Positions 62,223 through 64,000 of a DNA stretch of 64,000 bases are shown one piece after another. The DNA comes from Dermatophagoides farinae (lineage: Eukaryota > Arthropoda > Arachnida > Sarcoptiformes > Pyroglyphidae), in contig NC_134680.1 of the NCBI RefSeq assembly GCF_024713945.1, positions 6,445,501 to 6,509,500 on the forward strand, given 5' to 3'. Made by a program: the position numbers and the translations under genes. Below the pieces are notes generated by a model that saw only the letters and a list, made by a program, of their open reading frames with translations, searched no databases and was not told the origin of the DNA. Position 1 is the first letter of the stretch. Every line of letters begins with the position of its first letter.

Positions 62223-63587
62223 ATGATAATAATACGGTGGTGGTGGTTGTTTCTGTTGCCACTGCTGCTGCGGATATCGAAACATTCTAATTCCAAAATT
62301 CTTCTTGATCAACAACAATCATTTCGTTCTGATTTATCATCATCATCATCATCACCACAATCATTATGGTTTCGTAATGATTCATTGGGCACGACAATTG
62401 AATGTGGAACAAACTATCAAATGGTTGGCCTATCAATTGTTGATGGTTATATTTTTCAATTTCTACACAATTGTAGTGTAATCATTTATCCACCAAATGA
62501 TGATGATTCGCACATCATCAATGATGGTGAAGAATTATCGTTGACCAATGGTCGTTTATATGGATTCAATAAAATGTTGCCAGAAAATCTGACAAAATTG
62601 TTTTGTATCAATCAACAGCAGCAGCAAAAGAAATTTGGTTATTCATTGAATCGTAAATCAAAAAATATGCTCATTTTACATTATTGGTCATCGAAACAAT
62701 CAATGCAAACAACAACACAAATCGATTATTTACAATTGATCATAAGGAATTCATTTTATTCATTAAAACAAGAAAATTATGAATCAAACAACAACCAGGA
62801 AGTACATTTTTTTATGATCAATAATGATGGCAGATCAACATTGTTCATCACGAATGAATCTAATGATAATAAAAAGATTCATCATCAATACGGAATAATA
62901 AGCAATCCATTGAAAACGAAAAAACAAAAAATTGGCTATTTTTGCCTGATAACGTCATCTGATGGCAAACAACAAAATCATTCATATCATTCATCGATCA
63001 CCATTCAATTACAATCAGAACCATGTACATCGAATTGGCAATTAATGAATGAATTATTCGCCGATATTGATTTTGGTTTCACTTGTGGAGAAAAATTATT
63101 TCTAATCACCAGCAAACAAATGGAATTTTTCATGCTGATTTCACAAAGAAAAATGTTGACAAAATGGAATCAAATTTTCACCATTCAAATGGCAACATTT
63201 GACGATGTTTTCATTTGTAATGATTGGAATGTTCATCATATCAACACGAACAAGCGATGGAATAAAACATCGGCAACAATGATCACTACTACTGGAATGC
63301 AGCAGAAATTGATTAATCATTGGAAAATGGTCGCAATCGTTTTGATGATATTCATTTTTACATCATTATTCGCTATATTCTTATACGGTTGTTTTGTGGC
63401 CCATTGTCGTAAACGTAAAATTCTATATGTGATGGTTTCATCGCCATCATCACCAACAGGGTGGACAACGATTCCATCAATCGATGATTATTCATATAGT
63501 AATCGAAACAAAAGAATGAATCAAAAACTACTGGATAACCACCGTCAACAACAACAACAATATCGTCGTGTACGAGAAAAATATTGA
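62223..63587 (+). CDS. Tandem family member B: type I single-pass membrane protein, unknown family
   Basis: Intronless, 454 residues. N-terminal signal (WWWLFLLPLLL). The ectodomain has seven Cys: ECG (61), NCS (84), LFC, YFC, EPC, FTC and ICN. The block GLSIVDGYIFQF, then CSVIIYPP, is shared almost verbatim with the next gene; ELSLTNG, ISNPLKTKKQKIGYFC and IDFGFTCGEKLFLI are shared with member A. The membrane span is about 369-392, followed by a short basic tail (RKRK) with a Gln run. Stop TGA at 63585-63587. Single exon, same strand and 110 bp after A, so it arose by tandem duplication. Function unknown; the layout suggests a surface receptor or decoy-like ectodomain, but that is a guess. 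Confidence 0.85.
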   Translation: MIIIRWWWLFLLPLLLRISKHSNSKILLDQQQSFRSDLSSSSSSPQSLWFRNDSLGTTIECGTNYQMVGLSIVDGYIFQFLHNCSVIIYPPNDDDSHIINDGEELSLTNGRLYGFNKMLPENLTKLFCINQQQQQKKFGYSLNRKSKNMLILHYWSSKQSMQTTTQIDYLQLIIRNSFYSLKQENYESNNNQEVHFFMINNDGRSTLFITNESNDNKKIHHQYGIISNPLKTKKQKIGYFCLITSSDGKQQNHSYHSSITIQLQSEPCTSNWQLMNELFADIDFGFTCGEKLFLITSKQMEFFMLISQRKMLTKWNQIFTIQMATFDDVFICNDWNVHHINTNKRWNKTSATMITTTGMQQKLINHWKMVAIVLMIFIFTSLFAIFLYGCFVAHCRKRKILYVMVSSPSSPTGWTTIPSIDDYSYSNRNKRMNQKLLDNHRQQQQQYRRVREKY

Positions 63588-63650
63588 TTGATCGAAAATT
63601 GAATTTTTTTAAAAAAAAAACACATGTAATTTAATTTCAACATTTTCGTA

Positions 63651-63656
63651 AATAAA
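63651..63656 (+). terminator. Poly(A) signal of member B, possibly also TATA-like for member C
   Basis: AATAAA 64 bases past the stop. The same stretch (AATAAAAAG) lies about 24 bases before TCAGTG at 63674, an arthropod initiator-like motif, and about 90 before the next ATG. One sequence could serve both roles. Confidence 0.45.
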
Positions 63657-63740
63657 AAGTGTTAGTTTTCCTTTCAGTGTAGAATTCGAATTTTATGTTT
63701 TTTAATGGTCTAGTTTTTCTGTCAACGAATCTCAAATTGA

Positions 63741-64000
63741 ATGATGAAAAAAACTGCCAACATTTCCATGTTCATTATATTGTTATTGTTGATAATTATA
63801 CAAGAATCTTTTGCTGATTCCAAGTCCATATGGTTTGCTGATATTGCCAATTCTAAAATCCACGTTGATTGTGGTCTGGATTATGATATATTTGGCTTGT
63901 CCATAATCGATGATTATCTGTATCAATTTGAAAAATGTTCGGTCATCATTTATCCACCACCATTGCAAAAATATTTAATACACAATGATGATATACAATG
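63741..64000 (+). CDS. Tandem family member C, 5' part (truncated by the window end)
   Basis: ATG 63741 opens a frame that runs to the right edge (86 full codons). The signal peptide (MFIILLLLIIIQ region) is followed by IHVDCGLDYDIFGLSIIDDY, then QFEKCSVIIYPP, closely matching member B at residues 59-91 with the same Cys pair (44 and 66). It begins 153 bp after member B. Clear third copy of the family; the remainder lies outside the window. Confidence 0.85.
   Translation, partial: MMKKTANISMFIILLLLIIIQESFADSKSIWFADIANSKIHVDCGLDYDIFGLSIIDDYLYQFEKCSVIIYPPPLQKYLIHNDDIQ

Noticed and set aside
1-64000. tRNA, rRNA, snRNA or known microRNA genes, and CRISPR arrays
   Set aside because: I looked for B-box-like GGTTCGA patterns and several conserved microRNA seeds by eye and found none convincing. 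Direct repeats here are microsatellites. A tRNAscan or Infernal run would decide.

Overview
The window is a piece of an arthropod nuclear genome, most likely an astigmatid mite of the Dermatophagoides (house dust mite) type. The grounds are strong AT bias, very dense short microsatellites ((CA)n, (ATG)n, (TTG)n, (AG)n) in non-coding DNA, proteins packed with His, Gln, Asn, Ser and Asp runs built from the same microsatellites, many 59-124 bp introns beside a few giant ones, and a TTAGG arthropod-type telomere motif. The protein families also fit: a CadN/shotgun-like cadherin, a chemosensory-type ionotropic receptor and Notum. The species is inferred, not proven.

Layout. (1) 1010-35226, minus strand: a 7-exon cadherin gene, reconstructed with consistent splice phases throughout as a 1428-residue protein. 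An 18-residue signal-peptide exon (35172-35226) is followed by a 15.8 kb intron and a 10.5 kb intron. The protein has two recognisable cadherin repeats, a divergent third region, one membrane span and a low-complexity tail with no visible catenin-binding motif. Intron 1 holds a 0.9 kb inverted-repeat DNA element (24186-25096) and a decayed retrotransposon-like fragment (26243-26507). (2) 35227-43480: repeat-rich intergenic DNA. (3) 43481-44998, minus strand: a 3-exon ionotropic receptor (IR) lacking an amino-terminal domain. (4) 44999-54482: about 9.5 kb of mostly non-coding DNA with some motif candidates, a perfect 71 bp-period duplication and one speculative small two-exon ORF. (5) 54483-60139, plus strand: the Wnt deacylase Notum in 3 exons, with all catalytic residues, a huge N-terminal extension and a 305-residue low-complexity insert. 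(6) 60457 to the right edge, plus strand: a tandem array of at least three intronless genes for related secreted or single-pass membrane proteins of no family I recognise. The third copy runs off the window.

How they relate. The cadherin, IR and Notum are unrelated neighbours; I see no operon-like logic among them. The tandem family just downstream of Notum is the most likely undescribed item: intergenic gaps of 110 and 153 bp, shared cysteine and sequence landmarks, and divergent tails. Outside the coding exons almost every open frame is a translation of homopolymers or microsatellites and was left out.
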